Assembly (NCBI RefSeq): GCF_002968635.1
Contig: NZ_PVBN01000014.1
Location: 62,001-126,000 of the forward strand
Direction: 5' to 3'
Length of the DNA stretch: 64,000 nt
DNA from: Neorhizobium alkalisoli
Lineage (GTDB): Bacteria; Pseudomonadota; Alphaproteobacteria; Rhizobiales; Rhizobiaceae
Made by a program: the position numbers and the translations under genes. Below, piece after piece: positions 54,705-63,984 of this stretch. Every line of letters starts with the position of its first letter. Position 1 is the first letter of the stretch. The notes beneath the pieces were generated by a model that saw only the letters and a list, made by a program, of their open reading frames with translations, did not search any database and was not told where the DNA came from.

Positions 54705-55628
54705 TTACCACCCCACCACCTCTTCCTTTTCGCGATACCGCCCAACCTCCTCCAGCAGCCAGGCCCGGAAGGCCGCGACCGGCCGGAAATCCGCCTTACT
54801 CATCGGCGCTACCGCATAGTAGGCACTCGGGCTCCTGACCTGATGGGGAAACGCTTCGACGAGCTGCCCGCTCGCCAGTTCCGAGTCGATCAGAAAAAGC
54901 GGCATCAGCGCCACACCTAGCCCGGCAATACAGGCCTGCGCCACGTTGCCGAACTGTTCGAAGCGCATGCCCTGCGACGGCGTGCCGGCGATGCCGAGGC
55001 TCTCGAACCAGTGGCTCCACGCACCCGGTCGCGAGGCCATGTGCAGCAACGGCAGGCGCAGAAGGTCTTCACCCTTGTTGACGGGATGGGATTTGAGAAA
55101 GGCAGGCGATGAAACCGGCGCCACCATTTCTTCCATCAGGAAGGTGCATTCGGCACCAGGCCAGTCCGGTTGACCTATGTGGATCGCCATGTCGATGCCG
55201 TCGCGGTCAAAGTCGAAGACGCCGATGCGGGTGGCGAAATTCAGCGTGATCTCCGGATGACGGGCGACGAACTGCGGAATACGCGGCATCAGCCAGCGGG
55301 TGCCGAAGGTCGGCAGGATCGCGAGGTTCAACTGGTCGCTATGCCGTTTGGTCATGGCGGCTAGCGAGGCTGAACGGATCTGCGCAAGCGCGCTCGCCAC
55401 CGCTTTGGCGTAATCCGCGCCGGCGGCGGTCAGCACCACACCGCGGCTGGTACGATCGAAAAGCAGTATCCCCAGCTGCTCCTCAAGGCCGGAAACCTGG
55501 CGGCTGATCGCTCCTTGGGTCAGTGACAGTTCCTCCGCCGCGCCGGAGAAGCTGCCCAGTCGCGCAACGGAATCGAAGGCCGCGAGCGCCGATGTGGAAG
55601 GAAGGAGTTTTCTCGAAAGGTTCACCAT
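54705..55628 (-). CDS. LysR (GcvA-type) regulator
   Basis: A 307-residue regulator: winged helix RLGSFSGAAEELSLTQGAISRQVSGLE and an effector domain beginning LNLAILPTFGTRWLMPRI, typical of the GcvA branch. It is divergent from gcdH with about 100 bp between starts and very likely controls it; rhizobial glutaryl-CoA dehydrogenase genes commonly have such a neighbour. Confidence 0.9.
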   Translation of the reverse strand: MVNLSRKLLPSTSALAAFDSVARLGSFSGAAEELSLTQGAISRQVSGLEEQLGILLFDRTSRGVVLTAAGADYAKAVASALAQIRSASLAAMTKRHSDQLNLAILPTFGTRWLMPRIPQFVARHPEITLNFATRIGVFDFDRDGIDMAIHIGQPDWPGAECTFLMEEMVAPVSSPAFLKSHPVNKGEDLLRLPLLHMASRPGAWSHWFESLGIAGTPSQGMRFEQFGNVAQACIAGLGVALMPLFLIDSELASGQLVEAFPHQVRSPSAYYAVAPMSKADFRPVAAFRAWLLEEVGRYREKEEVVGW

Positions 55629-55730
55629 GGCGGTATTACTATAGATCATGGCGGGATGAGTAAACGGTGCTTGCTCTCAGGGGCGGCGCGACGATAATTC
55701 CTTCAACCTTGAAATTGGAGGCAGGCACCC

Positions 55731-56906
55731 ATGGCATTTTCCTGGAACGATCCCTTTCTCATCGAAGATCAGCTGACCGACGAGGAGCGGATGATCCGCG
55801 ATGCGGCCGCCGCCTTCGCCAAATCCGAACTCCTGCCGCGCGTTCAGGAGGCCTATATGGGCGAGACGACCGAGCCCGAGCTTTTCAAGCTGATGGGCCA
55901 GACCGGTCTGCTCGGGGTCACGCTGCCGGAAGAATATGGCGCTGCCAACGCATCCTACGTGGCCTACGGCCTCGTCGCCCGCGAGATCGAGCGTATCGAT
56001 AGCGGCTATCGCTCGATGATGAGCGTCCAGTCCTCGCTGGTCATCTACCCGATCTATGCCTACGGCTCCGACGAGCAGAAAAAGAAATACCTGCCGGGCC
56101 TCGTCTCCGGCGACCTGATCGGCTGTTTCGGCCTGACCGAACCGGATGCCGGCTCCGATCCGGGCGGCATGAAGACCCGCGCCGAGAAGATCGAAGGCGG
56201 CTACCGCCTGCGCGGTTCGAAGATGTGGATTTCCAACGCGCCGATCGCCGACGTCTTCGTCGTCTGGGCGAAGTCGGAAGCCCATAACAACGAGATCCGC
56301 GGCTTCGTGCTCGAAAAGGGTATGAAGGGCCTTTCGGCACCCAAGATCGGCGGCAAGCTGTCGCTGCGCGCCTCGATCACCGGCGAAATCGTGCTCGACA
56401 GCGTGGAAGTCGGCGAAGATGCGCTGTTGCCGAACGTTTCGGGCCTCAAGGGTCCGTTCGGCTGCCTCAACCGGGCCCGCTACGGCATTTCCTGGGGCGT
56501 CATGGGTGCGGCGGAAGACTGCTGGTTCCGCGCCCGCCAGTACGGTCTCGACAGAAAGCAGTTCGGCAAGCCGCTCGCCGGCATGCAGCTCTACCAGAAG
56601 AAGCTCGCCGACATGCAGACGGAGATTGCGCTTGGCCTGCAGGCATCCTTACGCGTCGGCCGGCTGATGGACGAGCATCGGATGGCGCCGGAAATGATCT
56701 CCATCGTCAAGCGCAACAACTGCGGCAAGGCGCTGGATATCGCCCGCCAGGCCCGCGACATGCACGGCGGCAACGGCATCCAGATCGAGTTCCACGTCAT
56801 GCGCCATTCGCAGAACCTGGAAACGGTCAACACCTACGAGGGCACGCATGACGTTCACGCGCTGATCCTCGGCCGCGCCCAGACGGGTATTCAGGCGTTT
56901 TTCTGA
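55731..56906 (+). CDS. gcdH: glutaryl-CoA dehydrogenase
   Basis: A 391-residue FAD enzyme that oxidises and decarboxylates glutaryl-CoA to crotonyl-CoA in lysine and tryptophan breakdown. Features: GCFGLTEPDAGSDPGGM flavin loop, ARYGISWGVMGAAEDCW, RKQFGKPLAGMQLYQKKLADM, and the catalytic glutamate in NTYEGTHDVHALILGRA at the C-terminus. GGAGG lies before the start. The gene is followed by a strong terminator. Confidence 0.93.
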   Translation: MAFSWNDPFLIEDQLTDEERMIRDAAAAFAKSELLPRVQEAYMGETTEPELFKLMGQTGLLGVTLPEEYGAANASYVAYGLVAREIERIDSGYRSMMSVQSSLVIYPIYAYGSDEQKKKYLPGLVSGDLIGCFGLTEPDAGSDPGGMKTRAEKIEGGYRLRGSKMWISNAPIADVFVVWAKSEAHNNEIRGFVLEKGMKGLSAPKIGGKLSLRASITGEIVLDSVEVGEDALLPNVSGLKGPFGCLNRARYGISWGVMGAAEDCWFRARQYGLDRKQFGKPLAGMQLYQKKLADMQTEIALGLQASLRVGRLMDEHRMAPEMISIVKRNNCGKALDIARQARDMHGGNGIQIEFHVMRHSQNLETVNTYEGTHDVHALILGRAQTGIQAFF

Positions 56907-56937
56907 TCCCGAGCGATCTTGACTCTTCGACATATCC

Positions 56938-56967
56938 GCCCGGCCGCTTCAGCGTGCCGGGCTTTTC
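56938..56967 (+). terminator. intrinsic terminator after gcdH
   Basis: GCCCGGC (56938-56944) pairs with GCCGGGC (56956-56962), with CGC/GCG closing a TTCA loop inside, followed by TTTTCT. Confidence 0.88.
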
Positions 56968-57109
56968 TATCAGCAACGCCCTCGGTAACGGCACACTCGT
57001 CGTCCGAAAATCGCACCCGGCCATCTCGCGCGAGGATTGAAAATCCCGTCCATCACCAATTATAAAACGCAGAGCCGTTTTGGACTTCGACGCAAAGAGG
57101 GGGAACACA

Positions 57110-57450
57110 ATGATCTTGTGGAGCGGTCAGGGCTATCTCGTGGCGGTCATCATCTTCTGCGCGTCGCTGCTGATGAACCTCATTGTCGACGGCATCTATG
57201 GGTCGGGCTCTTATGGCGCCGACACTGGGGCTTCGCCACAGCACTGTTGATCGCGGCGGTGTGCATCTGGTTCCTCGGAAGCGCGCTTCAGAAGAGCGAG
57301 GATCGCGTCGTCATCGACAAGGACACCGGGGAAGAGCTTGTCATCAATCGATCGAACCACAGCCTCTTCTTCATCCCCATGAGACTATGGGCCTTTCCCC
57401 TGCTTGCAGGGGCTGTTCTGGTTCTTGGCAAGACCGCCCTCGGCATCTGA
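57110..57450 (+). pseudogene. frameshifted two-to-three-helix membrane protein gene
   Basis: GAGGGGG before the ATG at 57110 opens MILWSGQGYLVAVIIFCASL and reads to a premature TGA at 57248. From about base 57217 the minus-one frame continues HWGFATALLIAAVCIWFLG, then VVIDKDTGEELVINRSNHSL and FFIPMRLWAFPLLAGAVLVL, ending at 57450. One missing base near TATGGCGCC (57212-57220) would join them into 113 residues. The restored protein matches a common rhizobial uncharacterised membrane family with a conserved DKxTGE block. Real decay and sequencing error are both possible. Confidence 0.7.
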
Positions 57451-57667
57451 CCCGATAACCGCTTCCTGCACCATCCCACGCCGCTTTCCGGTCGATCAGA
57501 TATTCTGCCGCACCGACATAGTTCCCGCGCCTGTGCTTTTTATTAGTAATACTTTTTCGCCAGCCCATTGATTACAAGCGGCATTTATCTTACGTCAGCA
57601 CCGAAATCCCCATCTGCCGGCGACCGCGAACCCGCCGATCCCCCCTTTGGTAATGAAAGTGGCCCTC

Positions 57668-59104
57668 ATGCAGACCTATCCTGACGTAAAACTTTTCATC
57701 AACGGCGAATGGCGTGATGCCATCGGCGGCGAGACCCTGTCCGTCGTCGATCCCGCAACCGAAGAGGTGATCGGCAAGATCGCCCATGCCCGCAAGGCCG
57801 ATCTCGATCGGGCGCTGGAGGCAGCAGACAAGGGCTTCAAGATCTGGCGCGACACTTCGGCCTTCGAGCGCTCGAAACTGATGCGAAAGGCCGCCGACAT
57901 CATGCGCTCGCGCGTTGATGCCATCGCCTACATGATGACGCGCGAACAGGGCAAGCCGCTCGCCCAGTCGAAGATGGAAGTCCTGGGCGCCGCCGATACG
58001 ATCGACTGGTTCGCCGAGGAAGCCCGCCGCACCTATGGCCAGATCATTCCGGCCCGCTTCAGCGGCGTTTCCAACATGGCGATCAAGCTGCCGGTCGGTC
58101 CGGTCGCGGCTTTCACCCCCTGGAATTTCCCGATCAACCAGATCGTCCGCAAGCTTTCCGCAGCACTTGCCACCGGCTGTTCGATCATCGCCAAGGCACC
58201 GGAAGAAACGCCGGCCTCCCCGGCGGAACTGATCCGCGCATTTGCCGATGCCGGCATTCCGGCGGGTGTCGTTAACCTGGTCTACGGCATTCCGGCCGAG
58301 ATCTCGGAATACCTGATCCCGCACCCGGTCATCCGCAAGATCTCCTTCACCGGCTCCACGCCGGTCGGGAAACATCTGGCGGCACTGGCCGGCAAGCACA
58401 TGAAGCGCGCCACGATGGAACTCGGCGGCCATGCGCCGGCGATCATCTTCGACGACGCCGATCTTGAAAAGGCGATCGAGGTCACGTCGCTCGCGAAGTT
58501 CCGCAACGCCGGCCAGGTCTGCGTCGCGCCGACCCGTTTCCTCGTGCAGGACGGTATCGCCGACAGGTTCATGGAAGGTTTTGTCAAAGCTGCTCGGGCG
58601 ATCAAGGTCGGCAACGGCCTGGAAAACGGCGTCACCATGGGCCCGCTCGCCAACGACCGGCGCATCCCGGCCATGGAAGACATGATCCATGACGCGGTGT
58701 CGAACGGTGCCGAACTGAAGACCGGCGGCAAGCGCATCGGCAACAAGGGCTATTTCTTCGAGCCGACCGTGCTCGCCGACGTGCCGACCTCCGCCAAGGT
58801 GATGAACGACGAGCCATTCGGTCCGCTTGCGATCGTCAACCGTTTCTCGCATTTCGAGGACGCGATCGCGGAAGCCAATCGCCTGCCCTTCGGCCTTGCC
58901 TCCTATGCCTTCACGGGTTCGGTGAAGACCGCCCATGCTCTCGGCCGCGAGATGGAAGCCGGCATGCTGACGATCAACCACAACGGTCTTGCCATTCCCG
59001 AAGTGCCCTTCGGCGGCATCAAGGATTCCGGTTACGGCACGGAAGGCGGTTCGGAAGCCGTCGACGCCTACCTCGAGACCCGCTTCGTCAGCCAGATGAG
59101 CTGA
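57668..59104 (+). CDS. gabD: succinate-semialdehyde dehydrogenase family aldehyde dehydrogenase
   Basis: A 478-residue NAD(P)-dependent aldehyde dehydrogenase. FTPWNFPINQIVRKLSAALA, the general base in MELGGHAPAII, and the catalytic cysteine in FRNAGQVCVAPTRF are in place; the closing KDSGYGTEGGSEAVDAYLET is typical of GabD-like enzymes. It would oxidise succinate semialdehyde to succinate in GABA breakdown, though related substrates (glutarate semialdehyde) fit the nearby gcdH. The start at 57668 is chosen by family length; ATG at 57653 also exists. Confidence 0.85.
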   Translation: MQTYPDVKLFINGEWRDAIGGETLSVVDPATEEVIGKIAHARKADLDRALEAADKGFKIWRDTSAFERSKLMRKAADIMRSRVDAIAYMMTREQGKPLAQSKMEVLGAADTIDWFAEEARRTYGQIIPARFSGVSNMAIKLPVGPVAAFTPWNFPINQIVRKLSAALATGCSIIAKAPEETPASPAELIRAFADAGIPAGVVNLVYGIPAEISEYLIPHPVIRKISFTGSTPVGKHLAALAGKHMKRATMELGGHAPAIIFDDADLEKAIEVTSLAKFRNAGQVCVAPTRFLVQDGIADRFMEGFVKAARAIKVGNGLENGVTMGPLANDRRIPAMEDMIHDAVSNGAELKTGGKRIGNKGYFFEPTVLADVPTSAKVMNDEPFGPLAIVNRFSHFEDAIAEANRLPFGLASYAFTGSVKTAHALGREMEAGMLTINHNGLAIPEVPFGGIKDSGYGTEGGSEAVDAYLETRFVSQMS

Positions 59105-59129
59105 GCGCTCACCCGCTAGCCAAATCCGG

Positions 59130-59169
59130 AACCGGCCGCTGCTTTCCGCATCGGCCGGTTTTCTTTTGC
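59130..59169 (+). terminator. intrinsic terminator after the aldehyde dehydrogenase
   Basis: AACCGGCCG (59130-59138) pairs with CGGCCGGTT (59152-59160), followed by TTCTTTT. Confidence 0.85.
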
Positions 59170-59232
59170 CCCTTGCCTCCACCAGACGAGTCGACTAGCA
59201 AAACAAAAAGGGAACATCACGAAGGTGAAGCG

Positions 59233-60351
59233 ATGGCTGAGACTGGAGCCGAAGCAGCTCCGCTGCTGAAGGAAATCTTCAATCGCGAACGTCTCCAGCA
59301 TTTCGCGGCGGAAACCGCTGCGGTCTATCCTGCATTCGACGGCGAAAGGTTTCTCGCCCTCGCCTCGCAAGATCTTGATGGTCTCAGCATCATGCAGCGG
59401 CTGCGACAGATCGCTGTCGCCTATCACGATGTCCTGCCGGGCAGCTTCGAGAAGAACGTCGAGATTTTCCAGGCGCTCGCGCCGCGCATCAACCACGGCT
59501 TCGCCTCCATGGTCCTGCCGGAGTATTTGGCGCTCTACGGTCAGGATCATTTCGACCTCTCCATGGAAGCGCTCGCCTTTTTCACCCGCTTCGGCTCGTC
59601 GGAATTCGCCATAAGACATTTCCTCCTGAAAGACCTCGAGCGGACGCTCAAGGTGATGGAGGGCTGGTCGCTCGACGAAAACGAGCATGTGCGACGCCTT
59701 TCGAGCGAAGGCTGCCGGCCGCGCCTCCCCTGGTCGTTCCAGTTGAAGGCGCTGATCGCCGATCCCTCACCGGTCGCGACGATTCTCGAAAACCTGAAGA
59801 GCGATCCGAGCCTCTATGTCCGCAAATCCGTCGCCAACCACCTGAACGACATCACCAAGGATCATCCCGCCTGGGTGTTCGACAAGATCGCCGCGTGGGA
59901 TCAGAACGATCCCCGCACCGGCTGGATCATGAAACAGGCGCTCCGTACGCTCATCAAAAAGGGAGACAACCGCGCCCTTCACCTTTTCGGCGCCGGGCAC
60001 AAGGCGCAGGTGACGGTCGATGCCTTTACGGTGACGCCCTCCGCGTTGAAGCTCGGCGGTTCGGTAAAGATCGCCGCAAGGCTCACCTCGACCGCCACCG
60101 AGCCGCAGAAGCTCGTCATCGATTATGTCGTCCACTATGTGAAGAAGGCCGGCGGCACGTCGAAAAAGGTCTTCAAGTGGAAAGAGATCACGCTCGCGCC
60201 CGGTGCCGTGTCAGAACTTGGGATCACCCGCGCCATCCGCGATTTCACCACCCGCGTCCATTATCCCGGACGGCACCCGGTCGAACTGATCGTCAATGGC
60301 GAGGTGTTGGCGCAGGGTGGTTTTGAACTGGTGGATAGATTTGGCGGCTAG
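59233..60351 (+). CDS. AlkD-like DNA alkylation repair protein (HEAT repeats)
   Basis: A 372-residue, mostly helical protein of the COG4335/AlkD-like group. Repeated helices such as ALAFFTRFGSSEFAIRHFLL and LYVRKSVANHLNDITKDHPA form the HEAT-type array; residues 270-365 are a beta-rich C-terminal domain seen in this longer subgroup. AlkD enzymes excise N3- and N7-alkylated purines. The start at 59233 has a GAAGGTGAAG purine stretch before it. Activity here is inferred from family only. Confidence 0.8.
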   Translation: MAETGAEAAPLLKEIFNRERLQHFAAETAAVYPAFDGERFLALASQDLDGLSIMQRLRQIAVAYHDVLPGSFEKNVEIFQALAPRINHGFASMVLPEYLALYGQDHFDLSMEALAFFTRFGSSEFAIRHFLLKDLERTLKVMEGWSLDENEHVRRLSSEGCRPRLPWSFQLKALIADPSPVATILENLKSDPSLYVRKSVANHLNDITKDHPAWVFDKIAAWDQNDPRTGWIMKQALRTLIKKGDNRALHLFGAGHKAQVTVDAFTVTPSALKLGGSVKIAARLTSTATEPQKLVIDYVVHYVKKAGGTSKKVFKWKEITLAPGAVSELGITRAIRDFTTRVHYPGRHPVELIVNGEVLAQGGFELVDRFGG

Positions 60352-60404
60352 TGCGGATACGGTTATTGCACATTAGAACGGTTCTGCGTTTTAAGCATAT
60401 CGAC

Positions 60405-61109
60405 TCAGGCAGGCGGCGGGTCGCCCTTGATAGATTCCAAATAGGCATCATGCGTAACAATCCAGCTTTCCAGCTTGACTATTAAGTCTGTCCATATATG
60501 GACGTATTCGTACTCGAACGTGTCCATGCAAAGCTCCACCAACTTGGGGTGGCTCTCCCCGTGTAAATCCATCCACTGGTTCGCGAAGCACGTTTCGTAT
60601 TCATCGTGGTTAATCTTGGAGTAGCCGGAAACCATACCTTCATAATTCGGGTGGGCGCTTTCCGAGAGGACACTTTATATCTTTTCAATGCCAGGATACT
60701 GTTTGTTACACTTGCCGAAGATGGTGACAATATTAAGTGAATTCAGCTCTGTAGAACCATCGCGCGACCCAAGCAGCAGAGTGCTAGTCTTCTGGGAAAA
60801 GACGTGGAAATTGAGTTCACCTTCCAGCACCTGCTCAATGAGCTTATTCAAGTAAACGAGTATGGCCAGCGTTTCAAAGCCGCTACGAAGCAGGATACGA
60901 GAGCCAAGCCCATATCCTTGAATATGCAATGCATTCGATTGAGTAAGCAGGTCTGTCAGGCGACAAAATGTCGCCTCGCGTAACATCCAGCATCGGAAAG
61001 GAGCTTTCCATTTGTACGCAACGGCGTTGCGCGCGAACAAGCCGCTAATCGGAATGCTCGGCATAAGCGATGCCTGCCAATTGGCGAGTTTCTGTTCAAT
61101 TATGCCCAT
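60405..61109 (-). pseudogene. nonsense-interrupted hypothetical gene in a low-GC islet
   Basis: One reading frame runs from 61109 to 60405 (235 codons) and is cut by a single TAA at 60675-60677. Before it: GLFARNAVAYKWKAPFRCWM, GYGLGSRILLRSGFETLAIL. After it, in the same frame: SVLSESAHPNYEGMVSGYSK, then VKLESWIVTHDAYLESIKGD. TAA could derive from a tyrosine codon. GC is visibly lower than in flanking genes, so it was probably acquired. No family is recognised with confidence; the SESAHPNYEG block recalls HEPN/DUF5677-like helical proteins. Confidence 0.6.
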
Positions 61110-61190
61110 CCACCACGCTTAGCAGACTTTTGGTTGGTCAGAAGTACATAATCGCCAGAACGCCGCCACCAAAACATCGCTGCTTGCCCC

Positions 61191-62210
61191 TCAAACCGCA
61201 AACACCTTCGCCCGCCGCAGCGTCACGAAACCACCATCCCCCGCCTTCACGAGGCGTTCCGGCTCGACGTCGAATTCCAGATGCTCGCCGGTCTCGGCCG
61301 TCGCCAAGACGCGGCGGCCGTCGGCGCGGTCGAGGACGCGGGTGATGCTGGCGGGAATGCCGGGACCCTGCAGCGACCAGTCGAGATCGGCCGGACGCGC
61401 ATAAAGCTCGGCCTTGCCGTCGGCCATGCCGGAGACTTCGATCGCGGCGCCGCTGGCATAGGCCTTGCCGTCCCGCACTTCGGCGGCCAGCACATTCGCA
61501 TCGCCCAGGAACTTCATCACGAAGGACGTTTTCGGATCGCGGCAGACCTCTTCCGGCGTGCCCTGCTGAACGATCTGGCCGTCCTTCAAAATCACCACCC
61601 GGTCGGCGAGATCGAGCGCCTCTTCCTGATCGTGGGTCACAAACAGCGTGGTGATGCCGAGTTCGGAATGGATTTCGCGCAGCCAGCGGCGCAGGTCACG
61701 GCGCACATTGGCGTCGAGCGCCCCGAACGGCTCGTCGAGCAGCAACACCTTGGGATCGACGGCAAGGGCACGCGCGAGCGCCACCCGCTGCCGCTGGCCG
61801 CCGGAAATCTGCGCCGGGAACCGGTCCCCGAGGCCTTCGAGCCGAACGAGCCGCAAGAGATCCAAGACGCGGACATCGATCGCCGCCTTCTCGCGCTTCA
61901 CCTTCGAGACCTTCATGCCGAAGGCGATGTTTTCCGCCACCGTCATGTGCGGAAAGAGCGCGTAATGCTGGAAGACGAAACCGACGCCGCGATCGCGCAC
62001 CGGAATGTCGGTCGCATCCTGATCGCCGAAATAGATGTGGCCTTGATCGGCATATTCGAGCCCGGCCACCATGCGCAGGATCGTCGTCTTGCCCGAACCG
62101 GAGGGCCCGAGGAGCGCGACGAGTTCGCCGCTTTCGATCTCCAGCGAGACGTCTTTCACCGCGCGGAAGGTTTCGAAGGTTTTAACGACGTGATCGAGGC
62201 GGATTTTCAT
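61191..62210 (-). CDS. cysA: sulfate/thiosulfate ABC importer ATPase
   Basis: A 339-residue ATPase: Walker A GPSGSGKTTILRMVAG, signature ISGGQRQRVALARAL, Walker B VLLLDEPFGALDANVRRDLR (the CysA form), and a C-terminal TOBE domain. It energises sulfate uptake for cysteine synthesis. Its start overlaps cysW by four bases. Confidence 0.93.
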   Translation of the reverse strand: MKIRLDHVVKTFETFRAVKDVSLEIESGELVALLGPSGSGKTTILRMVAGLEYADQGHIYFGDQDATDIPVRDRGVGFVFQHYALFPHMTVAENIAFGMKVSKVKREKAAIDVRVLDLLRLVRLEGLGDRFPAQISGGQRQRVALARALAVDPKVLLLDEPFGALDANVRRDLRRWLREIHSELGITTLFVTHDQEEALDLADRVVILKDGQIVQQGTPEEVCRDPKTSFVMKFLGDANVLAAEVRDGKAYASGAAIEVSGMADGKAELYARPADLDWSLQGPGIPASITRVLDRADGRRVLATAETGEHLEFDVEPERLVKAGDGGFVTLRRAKVFAV

Positions 62211-63094
62211 GAGGTTTTCTCCGCAGGATTGGCGGCCAGTGCCGGACGGCGGACGCGGCCCGCGCCCTGGCGCTCCAGCGCCACCTTGGCGATGATGGTG
62301 AAGACGGCGATCAGAGCCAGGATGGAGGCCGAGGCGAAGGCGCCCGCCGCCTGGTAGTCGTGATAGAGCAGCTCGATATGCAGCGGCAGCGTGTTGGTCT
62401 GGCCGCGGATATTGCCGGAGACGACCGAGACCGCACCGAATTCACCCATGACGCGGGCATTGCAGAGCACGACGCCGTAGAGCAGCGCCCATTTGATGTT
62501 CGGCAGCGTCACCGAGAAGAAGGTGCGCCAGCCGGAAGCGCCGAGCGAGGTCGCCGCCTCCTCCAGATCGCGCCCCTGCGCCTGCATGAGCGGGATCAGT
62601 TCCCGGGCGACGAAAGGCGCGGTGACGAACATCGAGGCGAGGATGATGCCGGGGATCGCGAACAGGATCTTGATCCCGTATTCGTCCAGCACCGGGCCGA
62701 AAATGCCCTGCAGGCCATAGACGAAGAGATAGGCGACGCCCGCGACGATCGGCGACACCGAGAACGGGATTTCGATGACCACCAGCAGGAAACGCTTGCC
62801 CCGGAAGTCGAACTTGGTGATCGCCCAGGCCGCCGCAACACCGAAGGCCGTATTGATCGGCACGGCGACGAGCGCCGCAAGCACGGTGAGCATGATCGCG
62901 TGCCGCGTATCCGGATGTGTGATCGTATCGCGATAGACCTGCCAGCCTTTGGCGAAGGCTTCGACGCCGATGATGATCAGCGGCGCGAGGATCAGGAAAG
63001 CGCCGAGGACGAGGACGATGCCGATCAGCGCGCGGCGAAAGAGCGGCTGGTCGCCGACGCGCGGCGGTTTGCGGCGGGTAACGGGAGTGCTCAT
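62207..63094 (-). CDS. cysW: sulfate ABC transporter permease CysW
   Basis: A 295-residue permease with a basic N-terminal tail, six helices and the loop LEEAATSLGASGWRTFFSVTLPNI. NARVMGEFGAVSVVSGNIRG is the CysW/CysT signature. It lies between cysT and cysA with a two-base gap upstream. Confidence 0.93.
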   Translation of the reverse strand: MSTPVTRRKPPRVGDQPLFRRALIGIVLVLGAFLILAPLIIIGVEAFAKGWQVYRDTITHPDTRHAIMLTVLAALVAVPINTAFGVAAAWAITKFDFRGKRFLLVVIEIPFSVSPIVAGVAYLFVYGLQGIFGPVLDEYGIKILFAIPGIILASMFVTAPFVARELIPLMQAQGRDLEEAATSLGASGWRTFFSVTLPNIKWALLYGVVLCNARVMGEFGAVSVVSGNIRGQTNTLPLHIELLYHDYQAAGAFASASILALIAVFTIIAKVALERQGAGRVRRPALAANPAEKTS

Positions 63095-63096
63095 GA

Positions 63097-63918
63097 TCAG
63101 CTCCTCACCGTGTAGCGCAGCGCCCGCGACTGCATCCAGTTGGTGAGCGCGAGCATGAAGAACGCCGTCAGGAGCAGAACCGACGCGATCGCGGCCGCAG
63201 CCTGATAATCGTATTCCTCGAGCCGGATGAAGATCAGCAGTGCCGTAATTTCCGTCGACATCGGCTGGTTGCCGGCGATGAAGATGATCGCGCCGAACTC
63301 GCCGAGCGCCCTGGCGAAGGAGAGCGAGACACCAGCGAGCAGCGCGGGCGTCAGGAGCGGCAGGATGACCTTGCGGAAGATCGCCCAGTCAGAGCCGCCG
63401 AGCGATTGCGCCGCCTCTTCCAGCGCCGGGTCGAGATCCTCCAGCACCGGCTGCACCGTGCGCACGATGAAGGGCAGCGATGTGAAGCACATGGCGATCA
63501 TGATGCCGAGCGGCGTATAGGCCACCTTGATGCCGAGATCGCCGAGGATCGAGCCGAACCAGCCGTTGGTGGTGAACAGCGCCGTCAGCGCAATGCCGGC
63601 CACCGCCGTCGGCAGCGCGAAGGGAAGATCGACCATGGCATCGACGATGCGCCAGCCGGGAAAGCGGTAGCGCGTCAGCACCCAGGCAAGTGCCAGGCCG
63701 AAGAACAGGTTGAAGACGGTGGCGCCGAGTGCCGAAAGAACCGTGACGCGGTAGCTCGCAAGCGCCCGGCTGGACGAAACGATCCGCCAGTAGTCCTCCG
63801 GCCCGAGGCTCGCCGCCTTGAAGACGAGTGCCGCCAGCGGCAACACGACGATCAGCCCGACATAGAACAGGGTCACGCCCAGCGACAAAGGCAATCCGGG
63901 CAGGACATTGCGTCTCAC
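63097..63918 (-). CDS. cysT: sulfate ABC transporter permease CysT (CysU)
   Basis: A 273-residue permease with loop LEEAAQSLGGSDWAIFRKVILPLL and the signature FARALGEFGAIIFIAGNQP. It precedes cysW. A sulfate-binding protein gene is expected upstream, beyond the right edge; no part of it can be identified in the remaining 80 bases. Confidence 0.92.
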   Translation of the reverse strand: MRRNVLPGLPLSLGVTLFYVGLIVVLPLAALVFKAASLGPEDYWRIVSSSRALASYRVTVLSALGATVFNLFFGLALAWVLTRYRFPGWRIVDAMVDLPFALPTAVAGIALTALFTTNGWFGSILGDLGIKVAYTPLGIMIAMCFTSLPFIVRTVQPVLEDLDPALEEAAQSLGGSDWAIFRKVILPLLTPALLAGVSLSFARALGEFGAIIFIAGNQPMSTEITALLIFIRLEEYDYQAAAAIASVLLLTAFFMLALTNWMQSRALRYTVRS

Positions 63919-63958
63919 GCAGCTATTTCCTCTCTACACGGCCGAAAGACATGGCAAA

Positions 63959-63984
63959 GCCCGGCGGACTTTCGTCCGCCGGGC
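63959..63984 (-). promoter_or_regulatory. stem-loop upstream of cysT
   Basis: GCCCGGCGGAC (63959-63969) pairs with GTCCGCCGGGC (63974-63984) around TTTC: an 11-bp perfect stem. In the minus direction TTTG follows. It is placed like the stem-loops after other binding-protein genes, so the missing sulfate-binding gene probably ends just beyond it. Confidence 0.7.
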
